Notes: a model not told the origin generated them from the sequence alone. DNA of 64,000 bases from Rhodococcus sp. NBC_00297 (GCF_036173065.1 NZ_CP108041.1:3289001-3353000); one strand, 5' to 3'. Positions 1-8,336 are shown, counted from the first letter of the stretch. A program made the numbers and translations.

Positions 1-1
1 G

Positions 2-1396
2 CGGGCGCTGCAGGACACGCAGATGCGGCGCAACGTCGGGGCCGCGACCAAGACCATTCGTGAGAAGCGGCTGGGAGCTGTTGCGGAGTGCGATGACTGG
101 GAGGAACTGCGCCTCGCCGGTAGTGCCCTCAAGACCGACGTGATGTCGAGGCTGCCCGAGCTGCTGCAGCAACTCGAAGCCAACGTCACCGCCCGCGGGG
201 GAGTGGTGCACTGGGCACGCGACGCCGACGAGGCCAATCGCATCATCACGGACCTCGTCAAGGCCACGGGCAGCGACGAGGTGGTCAAGGTGAAGTCCAT
301 GGCCACCCAGGAGACCGTCCTGAACGAGTACCTTGAAGCCGAGGGAATCGCGGCGATCGAGACGGACCTGGCCGAGCTCATCGTGCAGCTGGGTGACGAC
401 AAACCCAGTCACATCCTGGTTCCCGCAATCCACCGGAACCGCGCGGAGATTCGCGAGATCTTCCTGCGGCGCATGCCCGGTGTCGACGCTGCCATCACCG
501 ACGAGCCGCGCGAATTGGCCATGGCCGCACGGGAGCATCTGCGACGGAAGTTCCTGTCGGCGAAGGTGGCCATCAGTGGCGCCAACTTCGGTGTCGCCGA
601 GACGGGGACGCTCGCCGTCGTCGAATCCGAAGGCAACGGGCGCATGTGTCTGACGCTGCCCGACACCCTCATCACGCTGATGGGCATCGAGAAACTGGTG
701 CCGACGTTCGCCGATCTCGAGGTGTTCATGCAGCTGCTGCCGCGGTCGTCGACCGCCGAGCGCATGAATCCCTACACCTCGATGTGGACCGGAGTGCACG
801 AGGGCGACGGACCTCAGAACTTCCACCTGGTACTCATCGACAATGGCAGAACCAACGTGCTTGCCGACGAGGTAGGCCGCGCCGCCCTGAATTGCATCCG
901 GTGCAGTGCGTGCCTCAACGTCTGCCCGGTGTACGAGCGGACCGGCGGCCACGCATACGGTTCCGTGTATCCGGGCCCGATCGGTGCGATCCTCTCGCCG
1001 CAGCTCACCGGCACGACCGGTCACGACGACCCCAATGCCTCACTGCCGTATGCATCGTCACTGTGCGGGGCATGTTTCGACGCATGTCCGGTGCGTATCA
1101 ACATCCCGGAGATTCTGGTGCACCTGCGGGCGGAGCAGGTCGACTCCGAACGCGGCGGAATCCCCGGCGGCCAGGAGATCGCGATGCGAGCTGCGGGGTG
1201 GGCGATGAACTCGCCGAAGCGATTCGGGATGGCCGAGAAGGCCGCCGGAGTCGGTCGACTGCTGGCAGGGAAGAAGGGGCACATCGAATCGCTTCCGTTC
1301 CCCGGGTCGCTGTGGACGACGAGCCGCGACATGCCGGCGCCACCCAAGGAGACGTTCCACCAGTGGTGGGCACGAACGCACGAGGACGACGCATGA
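2..1396 (+). CDS. lutB: LutB, lactate utilisation iron-sulfur protein (5' end outside window)
   Basis: LutB is the [4Fe-4S] subunit of the LutABC complex that oxidises L-lactate to pyruvate in the cytoplasm. The visible part has the LUD domain over roughly the first 290 residues, then two cysteine clusters, CIRCSACLNVCP (near residue 292 counted from the ATG at 23) and CGACFDACP (near 350), which bind the clusters. The frame stays open to the left edge, and the residues before the ATG at 23 (RALQDTQ) continue the conserved family N-terminus, so the true start lies upstream of the window. The stop overlaps the lutC start (ATGA at 1393-1396), showing translational coupling. A lutA gene would be expected upstream. 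Sure of family. Confidence 0.93.
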   Translation, partial: RALQDTQMRRNVGAATKTIREKRLGAVAECDDWEELRLAGSALKTDVMSRLPELLQQLEANVTARGGVVHWARDADEANRIITDLVKATGSDEVVKVKSMATQETVLNEYLEAEGIAAIETDLAELIVQLGDDKPSHILVPAIHRNRAEIREIFLRRMPGVDAAITDEPRELAMAAREHLRRKFLSAKVAISGANFGVAETGTLAVVESEGNGRMCLTLPDTLITLMGIEKLVPTFADLEVFMQLLPRSSTAERMNPYTSMWTGVHEGDGPQNFHLVLIDNGRTNVLADEVGRAALNCIRCSACLNVCPVYERTGGHAYGSVYPGPIGAILSPQLTGTTGHDDPNASLPYASSLCGACFDACPVRINIPEILVHLRAEQVDSERGGIPGGQEIAMRAAGWAMNSPKRFGMAEKAAGVGRLLAGKKGHIESLPFPGSLWTTSRDMPAPPKETFHQWWARTHEDDA

Positions 1397-1992
1397 GTGC
1401 CAAGGCCGAGATCTTGCGACGCATCCGATCGGCCACCGAGGGTGGTGTGACGGGTGCGGACGTGCCGCGCGATTACGACCGCGCTGCGTTGGTCGGCCGG
1501 GGGAACGTCGACCGCTTCGCCGAAACGGTCGACGACTACCGGGCGCAGGTGTACCGGATCTTCGAGGCGGAGATTGCCGGCACAGTCGCGTCGTTGCTCG
1601 GCGGTGGTCGAGCGGTCGTGCCGGTCGATCTGCCATCAGCCTGGGTTGACGGCATCGCGGTGGTTCCGGACGAAGGCCTGTCGGTCAACCAACTCGATGC
1701 CGTCGACGCAGTGATCACCGGCTGTGCGGTGGGGATCGCGGCGACGGGGACGATCGTGCTCGACGCTGGTGAAGCGCAGGGGCGGCGGGCGTTGACGCTG
1801 GTGCCCGATCACCACATCTGCATCGTCAAGGCGGACCAGGTGGTGGACACGGTGCCGCAGGCTTTCGCAGTGCTCGATGCGTCGCGGCCGCTGACGTTCA
1901 TCAGTGGGCCGAGTGCCACCAGCGACATCGAGCTGAACAGGGTGGAAGGGGTCCACGGGCCGCGGCGGTTAAATGTGTTGATCGTGAGCTGA
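1393..1992 (+). CDS. lutC: LutC, lactate utilisation protein C
   Basis: This LUD-domain subunit of the LutABC lactate oxidation complex is 199 residues long, normal for LutC. The family signature is clear in the C-terminal half: TGCAVGIAATGTIVLD, then QGRRALTLVPDHH. The ATG at 1393 overlaps the lutB stop, so the two are co-translated. The reading frame is open far upstream inside lutB, but the coupling and family length fix the start here. No terminator is evident in the 79 bases before the next gene. Confidence 0.92.
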   Translation: MSAKAEILRRIRSATEGGVTGADVPRDYDRAALVGRGNVDRFAETVDDYRAQVYRIFEAEIAGTVASLLGGGRAVVPVDLPSAWVDGIAVVPDEGLSVNQLDAVDAVITGCAVGIAATGTIVLDAGEAQGRRALTLVPDHHICIVKADQVVDTVPQAFAVLDASRPLTFISGPSATSDIELNRVEGVHGPRRLNVLIVS

Positions 1993-2058
1993 TGCCGATG
2001 GGTCGAGGCCGTGACTTCCGTTTGTGCGTGTGAAGGTCCCCCGCATAGTCGAGCCTTC

Positions 2059-2071
2059 TAGGCTGCACTGC
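2059..2071 (+). promoter_or_regulatory. Leaderless-type -10 box before the EEP-family gene
   Basis: TAGGCT at 2059-2064 fits the actinobacterial TANNNT -10 box and ends 7 bases before the GTG at 2072. That geometry puts the transcription start on or next to the start codon, as in leaderless mRNAs. It is used here to prefer GTG 2072 over the ATG at 2024. No convincing -35 was seen. Confidence 0.45.
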
Positions 2072-2785
2072 GTGAGCACTGCCCGAACCACCGTCGCCAC
2101 CTGGAACGTCGAGTGGGCGACTACGCGCGGTCGACGAGGTGCAGAGGTGCGGGACCGTCTAACGAGATTGGCAGCCGACATTCTCGTTGTGACGGAGGGA
2201 CGCCGAGGTCTCCTCCCGGATGACGGGTACACCCTCGACGGCGGCGACGACTGGGGATACGCGATCGAACCGGATCGTCGCAAAGTGCTGGTGTACTCCA
2301 GGCAGCCACTCTCGGACGTGATTCGGATCGAGAGTGGAGGCGGCGCAGGACGTGTGGTGGCCGCACTGACCGAGACGCCCATCGGGCCGGTCCGGTTGCT
2401 CGCGGTGTGCATTCCTTGGTCTCGCGCTCGTGTCAGTACCGGGCGCCGCGACGCCGCGCCGTGGTCCGAACACCTTGCGTGTCTGGACCAGATCGAGGAT
2501 CTGATCAACGGCCTTAACTCATCGATTCCGGTCATCGTCGCCGGTGACTTCAACCAGAAGATCCCGCGTGCGAGGCAGCCGATTCTGGTTGCCGACCGTC
2601 TCGCCGAGGTGATGACAGGGTGGACGTGCCACACGGCCGGGACGACCGATGACGGTCAGCTCATCGACCACATCGCGTCGAATGTCGACTGTGTCGACGT
2701 GCGAACGTGGCCGGGAACGACGGGTGACTTGCGTCTGAGCGATCACTCTGGGGTCGTGTGCGAGCTCGCGCCGATCCCGACGTGA
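2072..2785 (+). CDS. Endonuclease/exonuclease/phosphatase family protein
   Basis: The product is about 237 residues with the EEP fold signatures: WNVEW near the N-terminus (metal-binding Asn), an acidic residue in VVTEGRRG, GDFNQ in the middle (metal/catalytic Asp-Asn), and LSDHSGV at the end (catalytic Asp-His). Family members hydrolyse phosphodiester or phosphomonoester bonds in nucleic acids, inositol phosphates or lipids with Mg2+; nothing here identifies the substrate. No signal peptide, so probably cytoplasmic. The start was set at GTG 2072 because a -10 box sits 7 bases upstream and the conserved fold begins about 10 residues later; ATG 2024 would add 16 non-conserved residues. Confidence 0.8.
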   Translation: MSTARTTVATWNVEWATTRGRRGAEVRDRLTRLAADILVVTEGRRGLLPDDGYTLDGGDDWGYAIEPDRRKVLVYSRQPLSDVIRIESGGGAGRVVAALTETPIGPVRLLAVCIPWSRARVSTGRRDAAPWSEHLACLDQIEDLINGLNSSIPVIVAGDFNQKIPRARQPILVADRLAEVMTGWTCHTAGTTDDGQLIDHIASNVDCVDVRTWPGTTGDLRLSDHSGVVCELAPIPT

Positions 2786-2858
2786 CTCCCTGGGTTTGCC
2801 AAACACAGGATTGTCCCCAAACTCTATTCGCGCAGCGCTCGCCCTGCCCATGTGTCAG

Positions 2859-2885
2859 GCACGTCTCTTTCGGTTGTAGACGTGC
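2859..2885. terminator. Hairpin between convergent genes
   Basis: GCACGTCT at 2859-2866 pairs perfectly with AGACGTGC at 2878-2885 across an 11-base loop. It lies between the ends of the EEP-family gene (2785) and the minus-strand membrane gene (2898), so it could end transcription from both sides. There is no clear U-tract, as is common in actinobacteria. Confidence 0.5.
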
Positions 2886-2897
2886 GGGCGCACTTAG

Positions 2898-3419
2898 TCA
2901 GGCACTTTGTCTGTCCGCCCAGATTGCGCATATGGAGCAGGCAGCGATGAGCATTGCGCCCACCAATGTCGTCCAGATGCCCCAGTCCGCCAATGAAATT
3001 ATGCCCTGGATCTCGATCTCGTCAGATCTGTCGGACACAGTGTTCAGCGCAATCGCGGACACTGCGATGACCGCCAAGCCCCCTGTAGCCGCAATCCACA
3101 GCAACCACCCCCTGCCTTGCGTCGCTCTCTCGAAGATCGCCGCACTGCACAACGCGATCAGGGCCAACGTGATTCTGCCGTCCCCCTGCATACCGGACAA
3201 AGTCACGGACGTAGCCGAGGCCGGATCAATCAATTTGACCCACGGTCCCAGACTGCCTACTGCCGCCGCCACAAGGCCCAGGACGCCAACGACCAGAGAT
3301 GCGGAGAGCGTGTCAACGGTGCGCAGAGGGACGATGCCGCGTCGAGTCGGCCCGGGCTCCTCGTCGGAGTCCTCATAGATTCGTGCGTAGTACGGATTGC
3401 GGCCGGTTTGGTCGTCCAT
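2898..3419 (-). CDS. Small four-helix membrane protein, unknown function
   Basis: The product is 173 residues. A charged cytoplasmic N-terminus of about 35 residues (rich in Asp, Glu and Tyr) is followed by four hydrophobic segments, beginning near LSASLVVGVLGLVAAAVGS, near ITLALIALCSAAIF, near WLLWIAATGGLAVIAVSAI, and near TTLVGAMLIAACSIC. The layout resembles the many small actinobacterial integral membrane proteins with Trp in the first loop (GPWVKL). No enzyme motif is present. It is monocistronic and convergent with the EEP-family gene. Family not recognised. Confidence 0.7.
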   Translation of the reverse strand: MDDQTGRNPYYARIYEDSDEEPGPTRRGIVPLRTVDTLSASLVVGVLGLVAAAVGSLGPWVKLIDPASATSVTLSGMQGDGRITLALIALCSAAIFERATQGRGWLLWIAATGGLAVIAVSAIALNTVSDRSDEIEIQGIISLADWGIWTTLVGAMLIAACSICAIWADRQSA

Positions 3420-3526
3420 GAGATCAATTAGACGTGATCAAGCGATGTCTTTGTCAAGAATGGCTGCCCCCGGCGGGTTGCGCTCATGACGCGTATCCGA
3501 TCAGAGGTACCAAAGAACTTACTGCA

Positions 3527-3543
3527 CTGGGTTCGAGTCCCCG
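3527..3543 (+). other. tRNA T-arm-like fragment
   Basis: CTGGG-TTCGAGT-CCCCG has the form of a tRNA T stem-loop (the loop begins TTC as in real tRNAs; four of five stem pairs hold). No acceptor, D or anticodon arm could be built around it. It may be a residue of a tRNA 3' end left by an integrated element, or coincidence. Confidence 0.2.
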
Positions 3544-3821
3544 CTTGAACGTTCCGTTGTGGTCATTTTGATCGGGAGCGTGGTGACCCAACTTCCCGGG
3601 AAGTGCACCACCGGAGGTGACTCGACCGCATCGGTGGGACGTCCACCAGTGCCTCATTCGTTGTGTACGCACCGTCGACACCGCCAACAGAACCGGTCCA
3701 CGGGTTGGCCAATCAACAGCTCCTGTCCACAGGTAGGCGGAGCACGTTGGTCCTACCCAGACGGGAGTGACCTCTGGGCCCGAGGAGAACTTGGACCCGG
3801 CCCGGTTCTACAGAAGTCGCG

Positions 3822-4055
3822 GTCGACCCGGAACCGTTCGCCAACATCTGCGCGAACGGGGACGGCTACTCTTTCACGTCGCCGCCGGGGAACGTCGCCA
3901 GCACGATCCATCCCGATTCGAGCCCCGCGGGGCAGGTGGGTCGTCAGGCGTTCACCAACGTCGCGGACCCGTGGACGGGCCGCTGGGCATCAACGCGGAC
4001 AACGACAACTACGCGTCCGCATCACAAAGACAGTTGTCGTTCTCATCTGCACTGA
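3822..4055 (+). pseudogene. Possible remnant of an unidentified coding sequence
   Basis: In the frame from 3822 an open segment of 77 codons reads like real protein for its first 50 residues (VDPEPFANICANGDGY, then FTSPPGNVASTIHP and QAFTNVADPWTGR) before turning into Thr/Arg-rich noise and a stop. It has no start codon or ribosome-binding site, and the adjoining upstream protein-like text (GPEENLDPARFY, near 3776) lies in another frame, as if a frameshift separates them. I do not recognise the family; it could also be a chance open frame. Confidence 0.25.
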
Positions 4056-4449
4056 ACAGGGGGTTTGCTCCGCTCCCGATTCGGTTGTGCTGCAGACCGC
4101 CGAGACCCTCACCGTCGGAGATTCAACCTGTGTGTCACGAGAGGGACGAAATAGCTCGCATGCTCGAAGCGATGCAATCCGCATCTCACGCGGTGCGAGT
4201 CTGACGTAGTGGCTCGGTGCGAGGTCACTTGTGCCCCCCCCCGGGTCAGAGCATTGAGCTGCGGTAGCGCCGTCTGGGACCCGCGGGCGCCCAGATAGGT
4301 GTTACCGGTCTCGGTGCGTCGCGTGGACGTGCAGTGGTTCGACGAGTGCGTAGTACGAACGACGGACAGATTTACTGAAAGCTTTGCATTAATTTCAAGT
4401 TCGTCGGGATCCACCGGCACCACGTAAACAAGCAGGGGAGATCAATCAC

Positions 4450-4524
4450 ATGATTCTCGTAGGAGTCATCGGCCTTGGATTCGCAATTGGCGCTGCTGCG
4501 GCGGTGAACCGCAAGCGTCGGTAG
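4450..4524 (+). CDS. 24-residue hydrophobic peptide with basic tail
   Basis: ATG 4450 to TAG 4522-4524 encodes 24 residues: a hydrophobic, Gly/Ala-rich helix (ILVGVIGLGFAIGAAAAV) followed by NRKRR. A good ribosome-binding site, AGGGGAG, ends 10 bases upstream. The design, one membrane helix with a basic C-terminus, fits a small membrane peptide, a type I toxin-like peptide, or the membrane anchor left from a longer surface protein. It is followed by a perfect 11-bp hairpin and then a two-gene ABC exporter, so it may be the exporter's cargo, regulator or a leader peptide. No relative is recognised, and being so short it could be spurious. Confidence 0.45.
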   Translation: MILVGVIGLGFAIGAAAAVNRKRR

Positions 4525-4531
4525 CCAGAGC

Positions 4532-4559
4532 GCCCGGTGGGAATCGAATCCCACCGGGC
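4532..4559 (+). terminator. Perfect 11-bp hairpin after the small peptide
   Basis: GCCCGGTGGGA (4532-4542) pairs exactly with TCCCACCGGGC (4549-4559) around a 6-base loop. It starts 7 bases after the peptide stop codon and ends 36 bases before the ABC gene start. It could be a terminator or an attenuator that lowers read-through from the peptide into the exporter genes. There is no U-run. Confidence 0.6.
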
Positions 4560-4595
4560 ATTCGGATACATTCGCGCTATAACCGAAAGAACTCC

Positions 4596-5336
4596 GTGGC
4601 ATCTGAGATTCTAGTAAAAGGCACCCATGTCGGCTTTTCCCGTGGTTCCCGCATCGTCTTCGACAACGCGGCGTTCGAGGTTTCGGCCGGCCAAAGAGTG
4701 GGATTGGTGGGTGCCAACGGATCGGGAAAAACCACACTAATGCGCTTGATATGCGGACTCCTCGAACCTGCCACCGGGTTGGTAACAACTTTCGGCCAGC
4801 GCGCCAGCCGGATGAACTTGGAGAGCCGCCGTAAAACAAGTCTTTTTCTGGGAGGTGAAGCCTCCCTGTACGGCCGTTTGACTGCAAGAGAAAATATACA
4901 GTACTTCGCCCAGCTGGGTGGGATGTCGCGGTCGGAATCACGAAACGCTACTCGGTCAATCATGTCTGCATTAGACATTACCTGGTTCGCTGACAAGGCG
5001 ATAAGGGAGACCTCGCGTGGAATGCGCCAGCGAGTTGCTCTCGCAAGGGCTTTAGTTCACCAGCCGGAGCTCGTCCTCCTCGACGAACCTACTACCGGCA
5101 TGGACGTGGAGGGCGTTCAGTTATTTCAAGACCTAGTTGCGAGTGAGGTGCTTCGAGGAACTGCGATGTTGATCTCCGGTCACAACGCTCTCGAACTGAC
5201 CGAAATCTGCGACAACTACTGGGTGACCTCAAACGGTACCGTTTATCCGGCGATGCGCCATACGCTGGATCTGTTGCCCAACTTACCCGCTGCTGATGCA
5301 CTACGACAGGCACTGTGCGGGGTACGCTTTGTATAG
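4596..5336 (+). CDS. ABC exporter ATP-binding protein
   Basis: The product is 246 residues and powers the membrane partner encoded next. Motifs in order: Walker A GANGSGKT (near residue 39), a signature motif written SRGMRQR instead of the usual LSGGQ, directly followed by LARAL, Walker B LVLLDEP, and the switch His in ISGHN. The non-standard signature is typical of drug, peptide and Na+ exporters of the CcmA/NatA group. The start is GTG 4596 with a weak upstream purine tract. Composition is visibly more AT-rich than its neighbours, suggesting acquisition. The gene overlaps the permease by 41 bases on the longest reading. Substrate unknown. Confidence 0.85.
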   Translation: MASEILVKGTHVGFSRGSRIVFDNAAFEVSAGQRVGLVGANGSGKTTLMRLICGLLEPATGLVTTFGQRASRMNLESRRKTSLFLGGEASLYGRLTARENIQYFAQLGGMSRSESRNATRSIMSALDITWFADKAIRETSRGMRQRVALARALVHQPELVLLDEPTTGMDVEGVQLFQDLVASEVLRGTAMLISGHNALELTEICDNYWVTSNGTVYPAMRHTLDLLPNLPAADALRQALCGVRFV

Positions 5337-6531
5337 ATTGCGTGTGGCGTTCGTCAAAGAGCTTCGTCAGCAGATCAGGGATCGCAGAGTGGTCGTGATG
5401 ATGCTTGTTCCTGCCTTCATTGCGCCTTTCATGTGTCTCATCCTGTTCCTAGGGCAGTCGGCATCTTCGCAATCCGACCAACGGGTGCTCACAGTTACGT
5501 CGGAGGATCCCGATTCCGGAGTGATGCACGCGATCGAAAAAATTGAGAGATCGCTCAATAGTGAAGCCTCGCTGGATTCTGACGATATCAGCTGGCTAGT
5601 ACGAAGCACCGACTCGCCAATGAATGACCTACTCCGGGGTCGAAGCGACCTGGCAATAATTGTAGGAATTGGCGGCGGTGCCCGCGTTGTGGCAAGTCCA
5701 ATAAGCCTCGACTCCGCCGAATTGATCACCCAGGTTGTCAAACGGCTGCAGACTTCCGAAGGAATGTATTCGACGTTCGACGGGCCTCCAAGCTCTCGGC
5801 TGAATCAAGAATTCTCCCAGCTCAAAGTCGTGAGTTTCCTCGATGAGGCATCCGCTAAGAGGGCACTTGCTGGCTACCTCCTGCCTATCTTGTTACTGTC
5901 GCTATTTACACTGGTCGGTAGTCCGATTGCAATCGATGCTGTTGCAGCGGAAAAAGAAAATGGTACCTTTGAAAGTTTGATGGTCTTGGGTGCGCCGGGC
6001 TGGGGGATCATTTTGGGGAAATTGTTATCAGTGGTGTGTGCTTCGGTGGTGATGGGCACGGCGTCACTTCTGCTGCTTCTCGGGGTCGGGCACATCGAGC
6101 CGCGCGGATCCTGGAACCTGGGAATGGATAATATAGTGGCTGCTGGAATTGGTCCGGCGCAGGTGATTTTGATAGCAGTATTGACGACCTCGGCCGTGGT
6201 TCTGAGTAGCGCGATTCTTCTTCTTGTGAGCGGCGTGGCGAATACAGTCAAGGAAGCGCAGTACTGGGTTTCCCTTGTTGCGTTCTTGCCAATCGCCCTG
6301 GGTGGCGCGTCGGTTCTTGCTGCAGACGAGCATGGTGCAGGGCGACTCCTTGGCGCAGTTCCGTTTGCCAATAGTGCGCTAGGCATCTCGAACGTTGCTT
6401 CCGGTCGTATCGATACCGGCGCACTTGTCCTTACTGTGTCGATCAACGCGGTGATAACGTTTGTCATCGTTGCAATTATGGTCCGCACCCTTTTCATGGG
6501 CCGTTTGCGTTTCTTTGCTTGGACGGCATGA
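5296..6531 (+). CDS. ABC-2 type exporter permease (NatB-like)
   Basis: This is the membrane subunit paired with the preceding ATPase. Topology is that of NatB/ABC-2 proteins: an N-terminal basic segment (FVKELRQQIRDRR), one helix (VVVMMLVPAFIAPFMCLILFL), a large extracytoplasmic domain of about 150 residues, then five or six helices. The family hallmark EKENGTFESLMVLG sits near residue 218. Such permeases export Na+, drugs or peptides. Starts at TTG 5338 or GTG 5344 would remove 14-16 non-conserved residues and the overlap with the ATPase; I keep the longest form. Like its partner it is AT-rich for this window. Nothing typical of immunity proteins is visible. Confidence 0.85.
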   Translation: MHYDRHCAGYALYRLRVAFVKELRQQIRDRRVVVMMLVPAFIAPFMCLILFLGQSASSQSDQRVLTVTSEDPDSGVMHAIEKIERSLNSEASLDSDDISWLVRSTDSPMNDLLRGRSDLAIIVGIGGGARVVASPISLDSAELITQVVKRLQTSEGMYSTFDGPPSSRLNQEFSQLKVVSFLDEASAKRALAGYLLPILLLSLFTLVGSPIAIDAVAAEKENGTFESLMVLGAPGWGIILGKLLSVVCASVVMGTASLLLLLGVGHIEPRGSWNLGMDNIVAAGIGPAQVILIAVLTTSAVVLSSAILLLVSGVANTVKEAQYWVSLVAFLPIALGGASVLAADEHGAGRLLGAVPFANSALGISNVASGRIDTGALVLTVSINAVITFVIVAIMVRTLFMGRLRFFAWTA

Positions 6532-6670
6532 AGAAACGAAAAGCGCCTAGGGCCAATTCGAGTTGACTCGACTACGCGTGAAGCCGAGTCGGTCATTACT
6601 AATGAAGTGAGGACGTGATCACCCGGTCAGCAAGTCACACCCAATGGAGCTGCTGGTCAACGAAACTGCT

Positions 6671-7096
6671 TCAGGCGTCATCCCCACGCGCCCAGGCGAT
6701 AGCGATGAGGCGCCGCAGTACATCGAGGTCGATCTGGTCCAGCCTGCGAACATAGACGCACCCTGCGCCCTCGGTGTACGTGCCGAGAGAGGGGAGCAAC
6801 GTCGCGCCCTCGGGAAGATCCTTGAGTCCGTACAGCGACAGCTGCGCTTTCCGGGGTGAGAACGCGACCTTGGGCCAGTCGCCGCATGTGCGTGGGTTGG
6901 CCGGTGAGACATAGCGATAGCTGCCGTAACCCACCATCGACGGGCCCCACATCACGGGCTCGACCCCAGTCACTTCCGCGAAGATATCGGCTAGAACAAG
7001 TCCGTCTTCCCGGCGGCGTGCGGGTGTCGCGGCGGCGAGAAATTCTGCGACGTCGGCGTCGGTCGGCTTCGTGCTGGGCTCGGCCATGGGTTGCAT
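6671..7096 (-). CDS. DUF1801 domain protein
   Basis: The product is 141 residues covering one DUF1801 domain (YdhG-like fold), with the typical opening TDADVAEFLA and the central block EPVMWGPSMVGYGSY. Members are small cytoplasmic proteins of unknown biochemical role, often found near MarR or SRPBCC proteins. A second ATG at 7087 gives MAEPSTKP and may be the true start. The end is convergent with the ABC exporter permease. No promoter could be assigned. Confidence 0.75.
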   Translation of the reverse strand: MQPMAEPSTKPTDADVAEFLAAATPARRREDGLVLADIFAEVTGVEPVMWGPSMVGYGSYRYVSPANPRTCGDWPKVAFSPRKAQLSLYGLKDLPEGATLLPSLGTYTEGAGCVYVRRLDQIDLDVLRRLIAIAWARGDDA

Positions 7097-7109
7097 CGTG
7101 CCACACAGG

Positions 7110-8336
7110 TCACGGTGTCAGCTCGGCACAACGCTCCTCCAGGAATGCTTGTAGTCGCGCCGTCGTCTTGTCGTCGAAACCGATGGAACCCACGTGGTCG
7201 GCGGCAGCTCGAACACCGGCACAGACGTCATCCAGTACGCGGATCACTGCTTTTCGGGGAAGCGCGTGACGTGCCGAGCTGTCGAGGACGTGGTCACGCG
7301 TCCACCTGTTGTTGCGGCCGTAGAACGTCAGGGCCATGGGGTCGTTCCACGACATGTAGGGCTGGGTGCACAACAGGTCGTACGCCGGAGTGACACCCCA
7401 TAGACTGTGCTTGCCTTGGTGAATCGAATAGTTCTTGCCGTGTTGGGCACCATTGCCGATGACGTAGGAATACACGGTGAGCCGGACCAGTTCGAGCGCC
7501 GCTTGGCGCGCGGAACCCCCGCCTCGTTCCACGGTTGCTGCCAGTGATGCGAGTACTGTCTCGGTCTTCATGCGGTACTTGGACGAGGGATAGAGCGCGT
7601 TGATCTGGCACGCATCTTCCTGAGCCACCTTCCGGCCACTATCTCGGTCGAAACGCTCGACGAGAAGGCCCGAGACCCCATTGTCGTCCGTGATCACCTC
7701 ACACCGAGGTACGACGAGTCCGCACGTTTCTGCCACAGACATGAAGAAGTTCTCGTTCTCCACCAGGCGCGGAAAACGATTCGGCGGAGCAAGTTTCAGA
7801 ATCGCTGCGCCCCTCTTCGTCGTCACGGGCGACGAGTACATCTCAGCCGATACCTTGCCTTGAACTCCGGGCAGACCTGCCACGTCGACGTCCATCGACC
7901 GCGGGCCGGTCACCCTGTCGAACAACGCACGCAAACTCGGCATCGGTGCATCCGGGTCGAACGCGGGCGCGGGTGGCTCGGGCTCGGGCCCCGCGGGGAT
8001 CACCCTCACATCGCCGATCGTGTCCGCCCCGACTGCCAAGAGGATGGTCAGGTGGTCGTCCTCCGACGTCTTCGTTCCGGCGACCACACCGGACAGACGC
8101 GCTCCTTCGGGGAGGAGTCCGGCGAAGAACGGCGGCACACTTCCTGCCGTTGCTGTCGTACCTCCGACGTGCATCGGCAGGGACCAGGCGACGGGCTGGG
8201 CGCCGGGCCTGCTCGAGTAGTCATCGGCGTACTCGAAGCGCACGGTGTCGCCTGACCTGGTCAAGCTCCCTGCGCGTACATCGCCCTTGTAGACATCGGC
8301 CTCGTCGACCTGGCGTAGATCGAGCCGGGAGCTCAC
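7110..8336 (-). CDS. hipA: HipA-type kinase lacking the catalytic aspartate
   Basis: The product is 408 residues. HipA toxins are Ser/Thr kinases that phosphorylate targets such as glutamyl-tRNA synthetase. The N-terminal subdomain (VYKGDVRAGSL) and the HipA core (QGKVSAEM; AILKLAPP as the Lys-bearing strand; SGLLVERFDR) are intact, and the metal-binding Asp appears in TPAYDLL. The catalytic loop, normally GN-x-D-x-H-x-K-N, reads GNGAQHGKN, so Ala replaces the catalytic Asp. The enzyme may be inactive or work differently. The GTG start at 8336 overlaps the hipB stop (8333-8336), which shows coupling; a longer frame up to 8390 lies inside hipB and is not used. The regulated unit is hipB-hipA. 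Confidence 0.88.
   Translation of the reverse strand: MSSRLDLRQVDEADVYKGDVRAGSLTRSGDTVRFEYADDYSSRPGAQPVAWSLPMHVGGTTATAGSVPPFFAGLLPEGARLSGVVAGTKTSEDDHLTILLAVGADTIGDVRVIPAGPEPEPPAPAFDPDAPMPSLRALFDRVTGPRSMDVDVAGLPGVQGKVSAEMYSSPVTTKRGAAILKLAPPNRFPRLVENENFFMSVAETCGLVVPRCEVITDDNGVSGLLVERFDRDSGRKVAQEDACQINALYPSSKYRMKTETVLASLAATVERGGGSARQAALELVRLTVYSYVIGNGAQHGKNYSIHQGKHSLWGVTPAYDLLCTQPYMSWNDPMALTFYGRNNRWTRDHVLDSSARHALPRKAVIRVLDDVCAGVRAAADHVGSIGFDDKTTARLQAFLEERCAELTP

Larger units (their letters stand above)
3420..4449. other. Gene-poor, decayed stretch
   Basis: About one kilobase with no convincing intact gene. Open frames exist on both strands, but codon use and composition look like drift rather than a real protein, and none carries a recognisable domain. 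It contains a tRNA T-arm-like fragment (3527-3543), a CCCGGG-centred palindrome (TTCCCGGGAA near 3595), a possible broken coding segment (3822-4055) and a C-tract near 4235. It leads into an AT-richer cassette, so it reads as the scar of earlier insertions and deletions. Confidence 0.5.

Noticed and set aside
646-1392. Long frame upstream of lutC giving a 448-residue product
   Set aside because: It is the open out-of-frame reading of lutB; lutC is fixed by family length and the ATGA coupling at 1393.
2758-3378. Plus-strand frame over the small membrane protein
   Set aside because: It is antisense to a minus-strand gene with a good four-helix pattern; no conserved features.
3559-4209. 216-codon frame in the decayed stretch
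   Set aside because: No domain, no ribosome-binding site, and the sequence reads as shuffled Arg/Ser/Thr typical of non-coding high-GC DNA.
6532-6670. Terminator between the ABC exporter and the DUF1801 gene
   Set aside because: GACTCG/CGAGTC can pair but the stem is only 6 bp with a 14-base loop; too weak to list.
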